Part shown: positions 1-8,338 of the stretch, one piece after another | Position numbering within the stretch: position 1 is the first letter of the stretch | How the letters are laid out: every line of letters starts with the position of its first letter | Source of the DNA: DTKD01 sp050948905 | GTDB lineage: Bacteria; Armatimonadota; UBA5829 | NCBI GenBank assembly: GCA_050948905.1 | Contig: JBMNES010000001.1 | Location: forward strand, 2,604,001 to 2,668,000 | Direction: 5' to 3' | Length of the DNA stretch: 64,000 bases | Notes under the pieces: generated by a model | Databases searched by the model: none | Told to the model about the DNA's origin: nothing | What the model saw: only the letters and a program-made list of their open reading frames with translations | Made by a program: the position numbers and the translations under genes

Positions 1-785
1 CAGACACGCCTGCGTTTGGCTTGAATGGCCTCAGCCACCTCAAATTGTGCATACAAAAACGCGGCCAGTATGTCGGATGACAAATAGCTCGAGCCTACAT
101 CCACCCAGGTGTATTTATCGACCTGGCCCCTGAAGAACCTGCTTCTGTTGGTCCCTTTTTCCCTGATTATCTCCGCTCGCTCTACCAGTGCAGGGTCGTT
201 AATCAGCAGTGCCCCACCCTCGCCACAGGTGAAGTTCTTGGTCTCGTGGAAACTCTGAGTAGCCAGACAACCGAACGTGCCAAGCTGCTGGCCTTTATAT
301 TTGCCGAACAAGCCGTGAGCGTTATCCTCGACGACGCCGATTTTGTGCTTATTTGCAATATCCATCACGGCGTCCATCTCGCAACCAACTCCGGCGTAAT
401 GCACAGGAACGATCGCCTTAGTCTTGGATGTTATCAGCCCTTCCAGAAGAGATTCATCGAGATTCAGCGTATCTTCCCTAACATCTATAAACACCGGTTT
501 TGCGCCGCGGAGCACAAAAGCGTTAACTGTCGAGACGAATGTAAACGACGGTACGATAACTTCGTCGCCCTCTTTTATATCCAGAAGCAGCGCAGACATC
601 TCCAGGGCATGGGTGCAGGAAGTAGTCAACAAAACAGCCTGGCTGCCTGTTCGCTCTTTCAAAAAAGCGTGGCATTTTTTAGTAAACGGCCCGTCGCCGG
701 AGATATGGCCGTTTGCGATGGCCTCTGCGATGTAAGCCAGTTCTTTTCCCTCAAAACAAGCCCTGTTAAATGGCACTCTCTGCAT
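1..785 (-). CDS. wecE: WecE/RffA-type dTDP-sugar 4-aminotransferase, C-terminus beyond left edge
   Basis: PLP-dependent sugar aminotransferase of the DegT/DnrJ/EryC1/StrS family. The WecE branch aminates the 4-keto group of dTDP-4-keto-6-deoxyglucose. The ATG is at 785, and 261 codons are visible before the window ends, so the last third or so is missing. The N-terminus MQRVPFN, the motif SFHETKNFTCGEGGA with PLP lysine K183, and EIIREKGTNRSRFFRGQVD match WecE closely; other family branches lack the last block. It starts 15 bp after a GNAT acetyltransferase gene. Together with rfbA and rfbB at 9.4-12 kb it gives most of a route to a 4-amino-4,6-dideoxyhexose. The family call is firm; the exact stereochemistry of the product is inferred. 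Confidence 0.88.
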   Translation of the reverse strand, partial: MQRVPFNRACFEGKELAYIAEAIANGHISGDGPFTKKCHAFLKERTGSQAVLLTTSCTHALEMSALLLDIKEGDEVIVPSFTFVSTVNAFVLRGAKPVFIDVREDTLNLDESLLEGLITSKTKAIVPVHYAGVGCEMDAVMDIANKHKIGVVEDNAHGLFGKYKGQQLGTFGCLATQSFHETKNFTCGEGGALLINDPALVERAEIIREKGTNRSRFFRGQVDKYTWVDVGSSYLSSDILAAFLYAQFEVAEAIQAKRRRV

Positions 786-800
786 ATAACCTACCCCTGG

Positions 801-1865
801 TTAAATATCTATCACATCGACGTATATAGGATTATCGGACAATATAGCGTCACCGTCCAGCGTTTTAACATATAATAATAAATGGACATCATTTTGGAAC
901 ACATTTCGCAGCGCTTGAGTTACAGGTCCACCGATTTCCGAAGCCCCACAAATCGCATAGACTCCGGCGTCTAAGGCACGATTGTTTACAGCGTTTACAA
1001 GCGTTCGCAGATCGTCAGCCTCGCGATATCCCGCCAGCATCAACCTGTATTGCTCCATTACCTGTCCCGGTTTGAGCACTTTCGGCACCGGAGTGAAAAG
1101 CCGGGCAGCGTCCAAAACGAATGAGGCAACGCGCATCCTGGCGTCTAAAGACCGAACCGTGGTCCTCACCACTTTGCCCCTGTCCCAATATCCCAAACAG
1201 GCCGCTATCTGCCCGTCCTCTTCCAACACCAGCACGTTTTCATAAGAAAACCCCGGCACTCTCTCAATGAACTCAGCAAGGCTATCTGCCGTATACGGCG
1301 AATACAAATCGTGCCCCTGCCAGGTGGCGTTTATCAACCCTGCTACTACTTCCAAATCATCACTCTTAAGGCACCGAACGGACGATTCTCTGGCATTGAC
1401 ACTGTTTTTATACACCAGTTTGTACCTGGCACGCAAAGTCTTTTTCAAGCCATAGCCAGCCCTTTCGAACAAGGCTTTAGAAGGGTCGTTGGAATCCATT
1501 ATGTAAACATATGATATGGCGGTTCCGTGCTGGCGGAAATAATCCTCCACATGCTCAATCAACGCACCTGCTACACCCTTCCGGCGATGATTCGGCGAGG
1601 TATAATAATTCCAGGAATAACCCACAATAGTCGATTTTCCGGCGACATCCACAGCCCTGACAGCACAACTCGCTGCGCCCATTGGTTCGTTTTCTTCGTT
1701 GTGGGCTACGAATACTTTGCTCTCGGGATAGACGTCTGTTCGCCAGAAGTAATCAGGTGAATTGACTGAAGATATTGAACCACCTTCTCCAAAGCTGGCC
1801 TGACCTTGTATAGTCTGCAATATTTGATTATCCGCCGGCGCAGCTTCACGAATCTTAATCTTCAA
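801..1865 (-). CDS. Double-domain GNAT N-acetyltransferase
   Basis: 354 residues. The N-terminal half (about 1-150) is a recognisable GNAT fold: an SPNHRRKGVAGALIEHV acetyl-CoA-binding stretch followed by SNDPSKALFERAGYG. The C-terminal half (about 160-350) looks like a second, degenerate GNAT domain. GNAT enzymes transfer acetyl from acetyl-CoA to an amine. Placed just upstream of a WecE-type aminotransferase, it could N-acetylate the new amino sugar, the job WecD does in enterobacterial common antigen synthesis. That role is inferred from position, since WecD itself has a single domain. The start is TTG at 1865, overlapping the preceding gene by 11 bp, and no strong Shine-Dalgarno site is visible. 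Confidence 0.75.
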   Translation of the reverse strand: MKIKIREAAPADNQILQTIQGQASFGEGGSISSVNSPDYFWRTDVYPESKVFVAHNEENEPMGAASCAVRAVDVAGKSTIVGYSWNYYTSPNHRRKGVAGALIEHVEDYFRQHGTAISYVYIMDSNDPSKALFERAGYGLKKTLRARYKLVYKNSVNARESSVRCLKSDDLEVVAGLINATWQGHDLYSPYTADSLAEFIERVPGFSYENVLVLEEDGQIAACLGYWDRGKVVRTTVRSLDARMRVASFVLDAARLFTPVPKVLKPGQVMEQYRLMLAGYREADDLRTLVNAVNNRALDAGVYAICGASEIGGPVTQALRNVFQNDVHLLLYVKTLDGDAILSDNPIYVDVIDI

Positions 1866-2796
1866 GCCTCGCTTTCGTCTCCTTCACAACGCATTTCCAT
1901 ACAGATAAATGAACCAGCGACAAAAGCACTGTCAAAAGCCCATAAGCCCTTAAAACCAACGCCCCCGCCTGGGCTTGAGGGGCCGTATTGCCGAAGTGCA
2001 TAAGAAACTCCGTGACACCGACCTCGCTGACTCCCAGGCTGCCGGGTATGCAAGACAGCAGGCCTATGATGGTTATCACAGACACAATCGCTGTCATTTT
2101 CTCAAACCCCGGATCAAGGGATAAGCTGGCCAGAGCAATTTGCCAGCCAAGGATCACTACAGCCCACGATATCGCGCTTACAAGAAAAACTACCGTGATT
2201 GTGGCGGCATCCCCGGCGCACGATTTCATCGCATCCATACACTCGCCGATTTTGCCTCTAACACCAGCCTTGTTTATGACCAGCAATGCGATTATCGCCG
2301 CGCCCACAATCCCCGCAGCGGCAGTATAAACCACCACCGGGTTCATCGATATACTAAGTCCACGAAACACGCTAAAGGCAGCCAGACCCGCCACTATAAC
2401 CATATCGATTATCCGCTCTATTATAAAAGAGCCGTAACCCGGCGCACGATCCAGCAGGCCATATCGCTTAAGGAACTCTGTGCGCAATATCTCTCCGGAC
2501 CTCAACGGCGTCAGAGTCGCAAGGCCTACGGTAATGGCGGTGCACATATACAAAGAGACCAGGCTGATCTTTACGCCCATCTTCCGCAGCAGTATATACC
2601 ACCTCAGAGCACGCAAAACCCAATAGACCAGTATCGATACACCGCAACCGCATATCAAAAGCCAGAGGTTTGTCTGCAGCAGTATCCTGCCGATTGCCGC
2701 CCATTGGAAACTTCGTGCCACATACCACACGCACGCGGCAAATAACACCCCTCCGACTATCCAGACAATAGCGCGTTTTGCAGACAGATTGGACAT
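1855..2796 (-). CDS. Flippase-fold membrane protein (LPG synthase TM / UPF0104 family)
   Basis: 313 residues with about eight hydrophobic segments. It fits the lysylphosphatidylglycerol-synthase transmembrane domain family (AglD/YbhN/UPF0104). Members sit in polysaccharide and glycolipid loci and are thought to move lipid-linked substrates or help synthesise them. Supporting blocks are SILVYWVLRALRWYILLRKMG near residue 60, TPLRSGEILRTEFLKRYG near residue 100, and CIPGSLGVSEVGVTEFL near residue 255. There is no soluble catalytic domain. ATG start at 2796, 6 bp downstream of the ATP-grasp gene. In this locus it may act on an undecaprenyl-linked intermediate (inference). Confidence 0.75.
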   Translation of the reverse strand: MSNLSAKRAIVWIVGGVLFAACVWYVARSFQWAAIGRILLQTNLWLLICGCGVSILVYWVLRALRWYILLRKMGVKISLVSLYMCTAITVGLATLTPLRSGEILRTEFLKRYGLLDRAPGYGSFIIERIIDMVIVAGLAAFSVFRGLSISMNPVVVYTAAAGIVGAAIIALLVINKAGVRGKIGECMDAMKSCAGDAATITVVFLVSAISWAVVILGWQIALASLSLDPGFEKMTAIVSVITIIGLLSCIPGSLGVSEVGVTEFLMHFGNTAPQAQAGALVLRAYGLLTVLLSLVHLSVWKCVVKETKARLED

Positions 2797-2802
2797 ACCG
2801 TT

Positions 2803-3993
2803 CTATCCCGCCTTCACTGCCAGGCGAGATTTAAGCTCGTCTACTCGCTCGTCCAGTTCGCCTCTGTAATCGGCATAAATCAGCGCCTCGCCGACGCGAT
2901 GCCTGCCGTTTATAAATGCCTCTACTGGTGCGCCAATCGGCAAGTCAATCGATATGTAGTCGACCCCGTTCTCATCTCTCAACAAATCAAGTTGTTGGGC
3001 ATCATAGTGCAGTTTGCCAGAACTGTGTGTGCCCAATAAGATTAAAGCGACCACTTTCGGCTCACCCAACTTAGGAAGCGCCGGTGCATCTCCGCACGCA
3101 GCCTTGACGCTGTATTCGACTATATCGAAATCGTAGCACTTTTTCCACAGTGTATTGAGCGAATTGCCACCCATACGGGGCGTCATCTCGATGATGTATA
3201 TATCATCTCCATCAGCTACAAAATCGCAGTCAAACGGCCCATTCTTAATTCCGAGCATATCCCAAATGCGGCCCAACAGATCGAGTAATTTCGCTTTCTG
3301 AGCGCCCGATAGGGTTGATGGCACGTTGTGGCCACTGGTGGCAACATACGGCAACCCGACCGTCTGCCTGTCCGTTATAAGCGTAACGGCCAATCTTCCG
3401 TCTACCAGAATGCCCTCGCACGTCCCCTGCTGCCCATCGATATACTCTTCAATTACGCTCTGTCCGGTAGGGCTGAAACTAACAGACTCTAGCAGCCTTG
3501 CATAATAATCATCAGGCGATTGCAATACAAAGATTCCCTTGCTGCCGGAAGACTTGTCGGGCTTGATGATCCATTTGCGCTCAGTAGATATCTCAACGGG
3601 CAACTCGGAGCCGACAGAGACTCTGTGCGATTGCGGGGATGGTAAGTCTTTGGTAATCAAAAAATCGCGAAACGCACCCTTGTCGCAGAGTATTTTAGCG
3701 CTTTCGTAAGGCGGGCCTGCCAGTCCCATCTTATCTGCAATATATGCGGCGGTAGGAACTGAGACGTCGGTGCAAGGGGAAATAACCCCGTCTATCTTTT
3801 CCCGTTGTGCTATCTCAAGAACACCCTGCAAATCCGTAGTATCGACGTTATAACAGGCATCAGCCAGCGCATGGCCGGGGTTCGTTGGCACATTATCAGT
3901 GGTTACAACTCTGTAGCCCAGCCGCCTGGCGGTATTAATGGTCTCCAATTGATACAGCGACGCGGCAAGCACAAGAAGCGTTTTGTCAGTCAT
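2803..3993 (-). CDS. ATP-grasp carboxylate-amine ligase
   Basis: 396 residues. ATP-grasp ligases join a carboxylate to an amine or thiol with ATP hydrolysis. The N-terminal pre-ATP-grasp Rossmann part (LLVLAASLYQLETINTARRLG) is followed by the nucleotide-binding core (KWIIKPDKSSGSKGIFVL, residues about 150-165) and the metal-site region (FDCDFVADGDDIYIIEMTPRMGG), as in the CarB-like and biotin carboxylase-like ligases. I start it at ATG 3993 because GGTGAG sits 8 nt upstream. A GTG three codons earlier is possible. It overlaps the GT2 gene by 8 bp. The substrate is unknown. In polysaccharide loci such ligases can attach amino acids to sugars or build nucleotide-sugar side groups (inference). 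Confidence 0.78.
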   Translation of the reverse strand: MTDKTLLVLAASLYQLETINTARRLGYRVVTTDNVPTNPGHALADACYNVDTTDLQGVLEIAQREKIDGVISPCTDVSVPTAAYIADKMGLAGPPYESAKILCDKGAFRDFLITKDLPSPQSHRVSVGSELPVEISTERKWIIKPDKSSGSKGIFVLQSPDDYYARLLESVSFSPTGQSVIEEYIDGQQGTCEGILVDGRLAVTLITDRQTVGLPYVATSGHNVPSTLSGAQKAKLLDLLGRIWDMLGIKNGPFDCDFVADGDDIYIIEMTPRMGGNSLNTLWKKCYDFDIVEYSVKAACGDAPALPKLGEPKVVALILLGTHSSGKLHYDAQQLDLLRDENGVDYISIDLPIGAPVEAFINGRHRVGEALIYADYRGELDERVDELKSRLAVKAG

Positions 3994-4924
3994 ATAATTC
4001 ACTCACCGTGTAGCCTACCCGCACACCTGTAAGCTGCTGGTTAAAGCGAGAAAGATATAAGCTGAATATCAGCAGGCAAAACAGCGTAATGGCGTTGAAA
4101 AACGACGTAATGACCACCAGACTCGCCCAACCCGGCACAGCAGCACCCAATATCAAGACTCTATATATCACGACCAAAGATAGCAAAATCGCAAACGAAA
4201 ACGCGGCAGCGCAAGCAATGGCGACAAGATAGACCGGATAGACCGAATAGCTGAACATAAGGTTCGCCGCCAAAAGCATGCTGCGTCTGATGTTATATCG
4301 AGATTTTCCGAATCGACGGGGCTCGTGAGCAACTTCAACGTTCGTATAAGAGGCAGCATGGGATAAGAGCATAGACGTAATATAAGGGAACACGCCACCC
4401 ATTTTGACCACGTTCTCGACGATAATTCGCTTCACAGCGCGGAAACTGGTCAACTGGAAATCCTTCGGCAAACCAAACATCCTGCGCTGGAGCATATCGA
4501 TCATTCCACCGGCGGCGTTGCGAATCCCGCTGTGCTTTTTAGAGTCATAAGAGGCTATGGCCAGGTCAAAGCCTCGATCAATAGCGGCGATTAGTTTCGG
4601 AATCTCCGATGGTGGGTTTTGGAGATCGTCATCCATCGTCACGATTATCTCACCCGTAACGAGAGAAAACCCGCACAGTATAGCGTTGTGCTGTCCGCTG
4701 TTTTTCAGAAGATGGACTATCTTCAGTCGATCCTCAAACCTGGATTTCAGGTCTCTCATCACAGCCCAACTGTTATCTGGACTACAATCGTCGACCAGCA
4801 CTATCTCAAAGTCCCGTCCCATCGTCTCAAGCACGGTTACAATCTCCGGGACAAGAATCGGCAGAGACTCCTCAGATCGATACACCGGAATGACGACACT
4901 GATTTTGCCACTGGTTTTAGGCAA
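3986..4924 (-). CDS. GT2 glycosyltransferase with two C-terminal membrane helices
   Basis: 312 residues. The N-terminal GT-A domain (ISVVIPVYRSEESLP, then LVDDCSPDNS, with a DDD metal-binding motif at residues 98-100 inside VTMDDDLQNPPSEI) is followed by two transmembrane segments at about 230-260 and 270-300. This is the layout of the ArnC/DPM1/GtrB group, which transfers a sugar from a nucleotide donor to polyprenyl phosphate on the cytoplasmic face. The TTG start at 4924 has GGGAGAG 6 nt upstream. It lies 12 bp downstream of the ABC permease gene in the same operon. Donor and acceptor cannot be told from sequence. Confidence 0.82.
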   Translation of the reverse strand: MPKTSGKISVVIPVYRSEESLPILVPEIVTVLETMGRDFEIVLVDDCSPDNSWAVMRDLKSRFEDRLKIVHLLKNSGQHNAILCGFSLVTGEIIVTMDDDLQNPPSEIPKLIAAIDRGFDLAIASYDSKKHSGIRNAAGGMIDMLQRRMFGLPKDFQLTSFRAVKRIIVENVVKMGGVFPYITSMLLSHAASYTNVEVAHEPRRFGKSRYNIRRSMLLAANLMFSYSVYPVYLVAIACAAAFSFAILLSLVVIYRVLILGAAVPGWASLVVITSFFNAITLFCLLIFSLYLSRFNQQLTGVRVGYTVSELYD

Positions 4925-4936
4925 CTGTTACTCTCC

Positions 4937-5785
4937 CTAGATCGTTTCTGCGAATGCCGGTTCCAGGCGTTTGAAGTTGCGATAGCCTATTATCAAAATC
5001 GTAACCGACGCCACCGCCGCTATTCCCACATAGTTCCACATTGGCGCCTGCCCTTCCAAAACACACTTCCTGACCCCATCGATCAGCGGAGACATCGGAT
5101 TGAGCATATACAAACCGAGATACTTCTTAGGTATCAGCGTGACAGGATACACAATCGGAGAAGCATACATCCAAACCTGCAAGAGCAGCGGCATCACGTG
5201 CCGGATATCCCTGTAAAACAGGTTCCAACTGGACAATATAAACGACACGCCCAGCATCAGACACATCTGAATCATCAACAGCGGAATCGCCAAAAGCGCC
5301 ATCGGGCTGAGGTGAACTTTATAGTATATAATCAGCGGCAGCAATACTATGAGGCCCAGCGCCAGGTCCACCACCTTGCCTAAAATAGCAGATATCGGGA
5401 AGACCTCGCGTGGGAAATATATCTTGGTGATAAGGTTGAAGTTGGCTACCAGGCACTCAGAGCCTGCAGACATCCCGCCGGAGAAGAAAGTCCAGGGCAG
5501 CATAGCAATGTACGCGAAGATGGGATAAGGTATGTTGCCGGTGTCTATTCTAACAATGAACGACATCACGACCGTAAAAACAATCGTCATCGCCATCGGC
5601 TGCAGTAGCGCCCACATAATGCCGAGCACCGACTGTTTATATCGCCCTCTGATGTCGCGGCGAGTCAGGCTTGCCACCAACTCCCTGTGCTGCCACAGGG
5701 CTCTTAACGCGCCACGCTTTTCTTCCTCCGGCCACTCCTCCTGAACTAATTCGGAAACTACACTATCCTCTACAACCTGCTCCAA
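4937..5785 (-). CDS. wzm: ABC-2 polysaccharide export permease (Wzm/TagG type)
   Basis: 282 residues with about six membrane helices and the ABC-2 permease signature. The cytoplasmic N-terminal lead LVASLTRRDIRGRYKQSVLG precedes helix 1, and the segment NLFYRDIRHVMPLLLQVWMYASPIVYP is diagnostic of the O-antigen/teichoic-acid exporter permeases. These work with a separate ATPase (Wzt/TagH) to move finished lipid-linked glycan across the membrane. No such ATPase is visible within the window; it may lie beyond the left edge. The start used is TTG 5785, with GGGGTGG 6 nt upstream. It lies 34 bp downstream of the Wzc-like gene. Confidence 0.85.
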   Translation of the reverse strand: MEQVVEDSVVSELVQEEWPEEEKRGALRALWQHRELVASLTRRDIRGRYKQSVLGIMWALLQPMAMTIVFTVVMSFIVRIDTGNIPYPIFAYIAMLPWTFFSGGMSAGSECLVANFNLITKIYFPREVFPISAILGKVVDLALGLIVLLPLIIYYKVHLSPMALLAIPLLMIQMCLMLGVSFILSSWNLFYRDIRHVMPLLLQVWMYASPIVYPVTLIPKKYLGLYMLNPMSPLIDGVRKCVLEGQAPMWNYVGIAAVASVTILIIGYRNFKRLEPAFAETI

Positions 5786-5819
5786 ACTTCAGCCACCCCT
5801 ACTTCCTGTACGAATCATC

Positions 5820-8111
5820 CTATTCGCTTACTTTGCTGTCAACACCACCGCTGCCGATCGGCTTGCCGTCAGTTGCCGACCCATCAATAGAACCACCGCT
5901 GCCAGGTAGTGCGAAATCTGCATAATATCTTGAATAAAAGTGACAGCTATCGACAGTATCCGACGGCATTCTATTCACTGCAACACCGATAATATTCGCC
6001 CGCGCTTTCCTCAGCAGGTCGCGAGTGTGGACCTCGGTTCCCCGTGGCACCTGGTTTGCTGAGACGACCATAAGCACCGCATCCACCCAATTGGCCAACA
6101 TAGGGCTATCGCTAAATACAATCGTGCTGGGCGTATCGAACAGCACCAGATCACACTTATCCTGCAGCGAACTCACTAACTCGTGCATCGCCTCCGATCC
6201 TAACAGCTCAGAAGGGTTCATAGGCTGCGGCCCCGCTGGGATTACGATCAGGTTTTCCACCTCAGTCGTATGACAGGCATCAACCAGAGTCCCTTTGCCC
6301 TGCAGCAACGTACTCAACCCGGCAGCGTTCGGTATATCGAAAAACCGATGCAAACTGGGCTTACGCATATCCGCATCTATAAGGATCACTCGTTTGCCGA
6401 TCTGCGCCAACGCTATGGCTAAATTGCACACCGTCGTAGTAGCGCCCTGACCAGGTCTCCCAGTGGCGATCATCAACGTACGGAAGGGATTGTCTCTAAG
6501 CGCAAACAACACATTGGTGCGCAATATTTTATATGATTCGGCCATTGGTGAAAGAGGATAAAGATGAGTCAGCCTCGGAAGCATCCCATCCCTCACCACC
6601 AACTGCGGCGTCACGCCGAGCACAGGTAGTTCCAGCATTTTTTCAACATCGGACGCGTGGCGCATTCGGTTGTCGATGGAATCCAGCCAGACTGCCGCCA
6701 ACACACCAACGATCAACGATAGCACAAAGCCATAGACCAGCAAGGATTTTCGCGACGGCCCCTGCACTATAGGCCCCTGTGAATAGTGAGCCCACCCGTA
6801 AGGTACTATGGATCCTGTGCGAGTAAACTCCTTTTCGGCGATAACGGCCTGGTCGTGTTTCTCCGACAGCATTTTGTAAGTCGCCTCGGCTTGCGCATAT
6901 TCCGTCATCAACTCAACATACTGTGGCTGTGAATCGGAGAGTTTCCTGACCCTTTCCTCGGCCTCCGCAAGGCTATTATCTACTGCCTGGAGCCTGGCTT
7001 GTGCTGTAGCTAAGGAATATTGAGCGTCGGATTTCTTTCGGAGAAGGGCCTGGTGAATCTCGTTAAGCACAGGCGATGAGTACGATGGGCCCTCTTCGGC
7101 AATCTTATCCTTGAGTATCTCGATTCGCTTCTCCGCCGCCTGATAGAGTTCGTGTTTTGGTTTATAGCGCTGGGCGATCATTCGCAAATCGACTTCTGCC
7201 TGCATCAGTTGTTCTTCGAGCTTAACCGCGCGCGGGTTCATCTCCGCCGGCAGCAGTTGATCGGAGACAAGAGGTTGAGTAACCATCTGTAAATCAACGT
7301 TAGCAGATGCGGCCTGAGCCTCTTTAACTGCAGCTTCAGCCTCAGACTTCGCTGCCCTCAAGCCAGCGATAGAACTAATGGCCGTCCCGGTCTCCGCATC
7401 AATAGAGACCACCTTATGATTGTCCTTATATTGAGCGATCTCTTCACGCAAGACATCAAGCTTGACCTTGGCTTCCTGTTTGCTGGTTTTAAGGAAGTGC
7501 TCGTATGTGCGAGTATCCGCCCGGCTCTTATCCTGATAGCTCTCAGCAAAGGCCACCGCCACCGCATTGGCAAGGAAAGGGGAATCGTGCCCGTTTGGCA
7601 TCTTAATTGTCAATCGTATGATATCTGTCGTAGTACCCTTTTCTCCGACAGTCTCACTTCGTACAGGAGTTACTTCAAGCACGCTGCTCCAGTCTTGATG
7701 TCGCAGCGGCTTGCCCGGCTCTATCATTATTGTAGTCAAAGGTCTATTTGGTCGCGGAGGCAGTTCCGAATCCGGCACATCCGGCCCCACCAGGGCCCGC
7801 AGTTGCTTCTTCTGCTGGTCGGGGGTCTTTTCAAGAAATGCGCGCGCTCTATCGTAGACTTCACCCTGCTGCGCTAGAATGATGAGGTTGCTTAGAATAA
7901 CAGTTCTGTCAGGACCCGTGCCGCGGCGAGTGCTGGCCGTTGTAACTCCGCCCTGCATTACCTGCATACTTGGCGATACATAAGCTGAAGCCTCGTAGAC
8001 AATTCTAGGCTTAGGTGCAGCGATTATAATGACCAAAAGGGTAATAGCCACGACCCCAAGAATCATCCATCTTCTCTGCCTGATCACTCTTATGGTATGC
8101 CAAAAGTTCAT
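5820..8111 (-). CDS. Wzc/CpsD-like polysaccharide chain-length protein with a degenerate tyrosine-kinase domain
   Basis: 763 residues from ATG 8111; a TTG five codons upstream is an alternative. An N-terminal Wzz domain carries one helix at about 16-32. A long coiled-coil periplasmic region follows (about 150-420), with a GNVR-like segment and a second helix at about 455-475. The C-terminal BY-kinase/MinD-like ATPase fold has Walker A' VILIDADMRKP and Walker B DLVLFDTPS. The Walker A loop reads GRPGQGATT: the invariant P-loop lysine is alanine (A557). The C-terminal tail has only a small tyrosine cluster (YSRYY) where active kinases usually have many. It probably controls polymer length, but catalysis is doubtful. 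Confidence 0.85.
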   Translation of the reverse strand: MNFWHTIRVIRQRRWMILGVVAITLLVIIIAAPKPRIVYEASAYVSPSMQVMQGGVTTASTRRGTGPDRTVILSNLIILAQQGEVYDRARAFLEKTPDQQKKQLRALVGPDVPDSELPPRPNRPLTTIMIEPGKPLRHQDWSSVLEVTPVRSETVGEKGTTTDIIRLTIKMPNGHDSPFLANAVAVAFAESYQDKSRADTRTYEHFLKTSKQEAKVKLDVLREEIAQYKDNHKVVSIDAETGTAISSIAGLRAAKSEAEAAVKEAQAASANVDLQMVTQPLVSDQLLPAEMNPRAVKLEEQLMQAEVDLRMIAQRYKPKHELYQAAEKRIEILKDKIAEEGPSYSSPVLNEIHQALLRKKSDAQYSLATAQARLQAVDNSLAEAEERVRKLSDSQPQYVELMTEYAQAEATYKMLSEKHDQAVIAEKEFTRTGSIVPYGWAHYSQGPIVQGPSRKSLLVYGFVLSLIVGVLAAVWLDSIDNRMRHASDVEKMLELPVLGVTPQLVVRDGMLPRLTHLYPLSPMAESYKILRTNVLFALRDNPFRTLMIATGRPGQGATTTVCNLAIALAQIGKRVILIDADMRKPSLHRFFDIPNAAGLSTLLQGKGTLVDACHTTEVENLIVIPAGPQPMNPSELLGSEAMHELVSSLQDKCDLVLFDTPSTIVFSDSPMLANWVDAVLMVVSANQVPRGTEVHTRDLLRKARANIIGVAVNRMPSDTVDSCHFYSRYYADFALPGSGGSIDGSATDGKPIGSGGVDSKVSE

Positions 8112-8197
8112 AACAGAAATGACCAATGACCATCATTTATAACGGAGGTCTGTAATGGCCGTAAGTCAACTCCTTCAAGTCTGCAATCTACCTCTTC

Positions 8198-8206
8198 ATT
8201 ATACCA
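8198..8206 (-). promoter_or_regulatory. Extended -10 promoter for the wzc-like operon
   Basis: On the minus strand TGGTATAAT gives a perfect -10 (8198-8203) with the TGn extension. No convincing -35 lies 16-18 bp upstream, which is tolerated by extended -10 promoters. The predicted start of transcription is near 8191, about 80 nt before the start codon. The 5' leader contains no recognised riboswitch. Confidence 0.5.
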
Positions 8207-8338
8207 CGTCAAGGGAATTTCTCCCCACAATGACTTGGCGGCCAGCCAGTATTTATACGTGGCACTCACACCGACAAATACGCAACGGATCACGGAAGAG
8301 GTTCCAGGTAGGCGGCCAAAATTTGGAGGAAGTGAAAA

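Noticed and set aside
246..875. 209-codon plus-strand open frame at the left edge
   Set aside because: Antisense to the clearly conserved WecE-type aminotransferase; no motif.
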